Shown here: one piece after another, positions 22,268 through 26,599 of the stretch | Numbering within the stretch: position 1 is the first letter of the stretch | How the letters are laid out: each line of letters begins with the position of its first letter | Source: Phoronis ovalis | Taxonomy: Eukaryota; Phoronida; Phoronidae | Direction of reading: 5' to 3' | DNA length: 26,599 nt | Assembly: GCA_028565635.1 (NCBI GenBank) | Contig: JAOXYB010048946.1 | Span: forward strand, 1 to 26,599 | Made by a program: the position numbers and the translations under genes | The notes under the pieces: model-generated | The model's database searches: none | Told to the model about the DNA's origin: nothing | What the model saw: only the letters and a program-made list of their open reading frames with translations

Positions 22268-22273
22268 TTTATT
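22268..22273 (-). promoter_or_regulatory. Polyadenylation signal candidate for cathepsin L
   Basis: AATAAA on the minus strand, about 650 bases after the stop codon, implying a long 3' UTR (22268-22918). It sits only a few bases from a plus-strand AATAAA at 22254, so the two convergent genes may end at nearly the same point. Confidence 0.45.
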
Positions 22274-22918
22274 GTAAAGCATATAAAATAACCTGGTTAT
22301 CAACATCAAAACCGCTGAACTAAACATTAATACAAGTTAGTACATGAACTGTGAACACAAATTTGAAGCACCAATCATATGAGATACATATATTATCAAC
22401 CTACTTGCTTCCAAAGCAGGATCACAAGAGTTTAACAAAAGACAAAAAAATGTGTTTGTGTAAATGTAAACAAAATGCAGGAAATACAGAACACAAAAGA
22501 TGAACTTATTTTAAAGCTGACAATAACTACAATTGTTCATATAATCACATGATATTATTAGAATTTTGTACAGTACATCTCTTAGAAAATTGGTTTCAAA
22601 ACATGAAAACATACAACCACAAAATGTTACAGTTACAAGTGAGTTTACGAATAATTTGCAGACTGACAACTTTAGCATTACAGGTTTTATAAAAATCAGA
22701 TCAGCGAAATACAGCTGTGTGATGCATCTTAATCCCACTGCAGAATAAATCCCTCGAACATCTTTGAAGCCTTCAGAATTCATCAGATCAGTTCATTTAC
22801 TTCCATCACAATTGTTTCATAAATAGAGTACAGCAAAGTTAGTATTTGGTTTCAATCGCAGTTTTTTGGATCCACATAAAAGCTCTTCCAACCAGTGCTT
22901 AGTGATGTTTGTTCTGCT

Positions 22919-26088
<3,170 letters not shown>

Positions 26089-26112
26089 GATTCAAATTAA
26101 GTTTGATTATTT
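26089..26112 (-). other. Likely end of a 5' UTR exon of cathepsin L after a 5' intron
   Basis: A strong acceptor (CTGGTTTTCTGTTTCAG) lies on the minus strand 24 bases before the cathepsin L ATG. This implies that transcription starts upstream and that a non-coding first exon is spliced on here. A possible partner donor, GTAAAC, lies near 26260. This is not proven without transcripts. Confidence 0.5.
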
Positions 26113-26599
26113 CTGAAACAGAAAACCAGTTGAATAAATTAAAATATTTCAAATCAATGAATTAATACCAATTTGTTTCCATGAAAAAACCGATATTTTT
26201 TGCAAACTTATTTGCAAACAAGGAGCGTGATTTGTTCAAGTGATGGACTTTAAGTTTACGCTTGGCCGAGCGCTTGGCTGCAGTTTTTGTTAGTCTTACA
26301 TTTTTGACCCTAATGTCACACAAGGAAACGCTGGTTGTTATTAAAAATAAGAAACTTTACGTTTAGATAATAATAAATAGCTATAAAAGGAAAGATTCAA
26401 ATGTCAAATAAGTTTTACTGTTGAGTTCAATACTAATAGTTTAGTAACAGTCCCGGAATCGAGTTTGTTTAATAATTTGATTAGCAACATTGAAAACACA
26501 AAACTGAAAAGGATTACGTCGATTGGGTACTTCCTCCATAAGAACAACACGAAAATTATTGTTTTATTTTTATACTATTAATGAATGATAATTAATATA
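26113..26599. other. Upstream region of cathepsin L at the window edge
   Basis: Probably contains the cathepsin L promoter and first non-coding exon. A minus-strand TATAAAAA lies at 26567-26574 and a plus-strand TATAAAAG at 26382-26389. Neither can be tied to a start site. No coding exon was seen. Confidence 0.4.

Noticed and set aside
22511-22783. 90-codon open frame on the minus strand
   Set aside because: It lies in the likely 3' UTR of cathepsin L and resembles no protein family.

Overview
The window is nuclear DNA from an animal. Genes are split by short GT-AG introns, the sequence is AT-rich, and it carries microsatellites, minisatellites and a decayed non-LTR retrotransposon. The proteins look like those of a marine invertebrate, and I lean towards a lophotrochozoan (mollusc or annelid grade). 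That is an impression from the protein sequences, not a proof.

Layout, left to right. (1) 1-6.3 kb: a hexamer microsatellite, a foldback repeat, and four phase-2 exons of a plus-strand leucine-rich-repeat (LRR) gene that join into one continuous run of LRRs but hit an in-frame stop in the fourth. (2) 6.8-10.7 kb, minus: a riboflavin transporter of the SLC52A family. Two exons are visible and the 3' exon was not found. Its 2.7 kb intron holds a region bounded by 18-bp inverted repeats and a 32-bp minisatellite. (3) 10.7-13.4 kb: intergenic, with old tandem repeats and no gene seen. (4) 13.5-18.6 kb, minus: a complete seven-exon mitochondrial ribosomal protein S15 gene (MRPS15). Its first intron contains a dead LINE reverse-transcriptase fragment and a segment flanked by ~60-bp direct repeats. 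(5) 18.9-21.2 kb, plus: a complete four-exon PACRG gene, head-to-head with MRPS15 across 283 bp that contains a match to the RFX X-box consensus. (6) 22.9-26.1 kb, minus: a complete seven-exon cathepsin L gene, convergent with PACRG.

These are ordinary housekeeping, ciliary and lysosomal genes that do not form one pathway. The points most worth checking are the 4.3-copy, 19-bp tandem repeat that copies the cathepsin L exon-3 splice donor four times; a second, older duplication of a donor in PACRG; the MRPS15-PACRG shared promoter with its candidate ciliary X-box; and the LRR gene lying where the last exon of the riboflavin transporter would be expected. Exon boundaries were set by hand from splice signals, reading-frame phase and family conservation, without transcript data. 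I found no previously undescribed biological system here.
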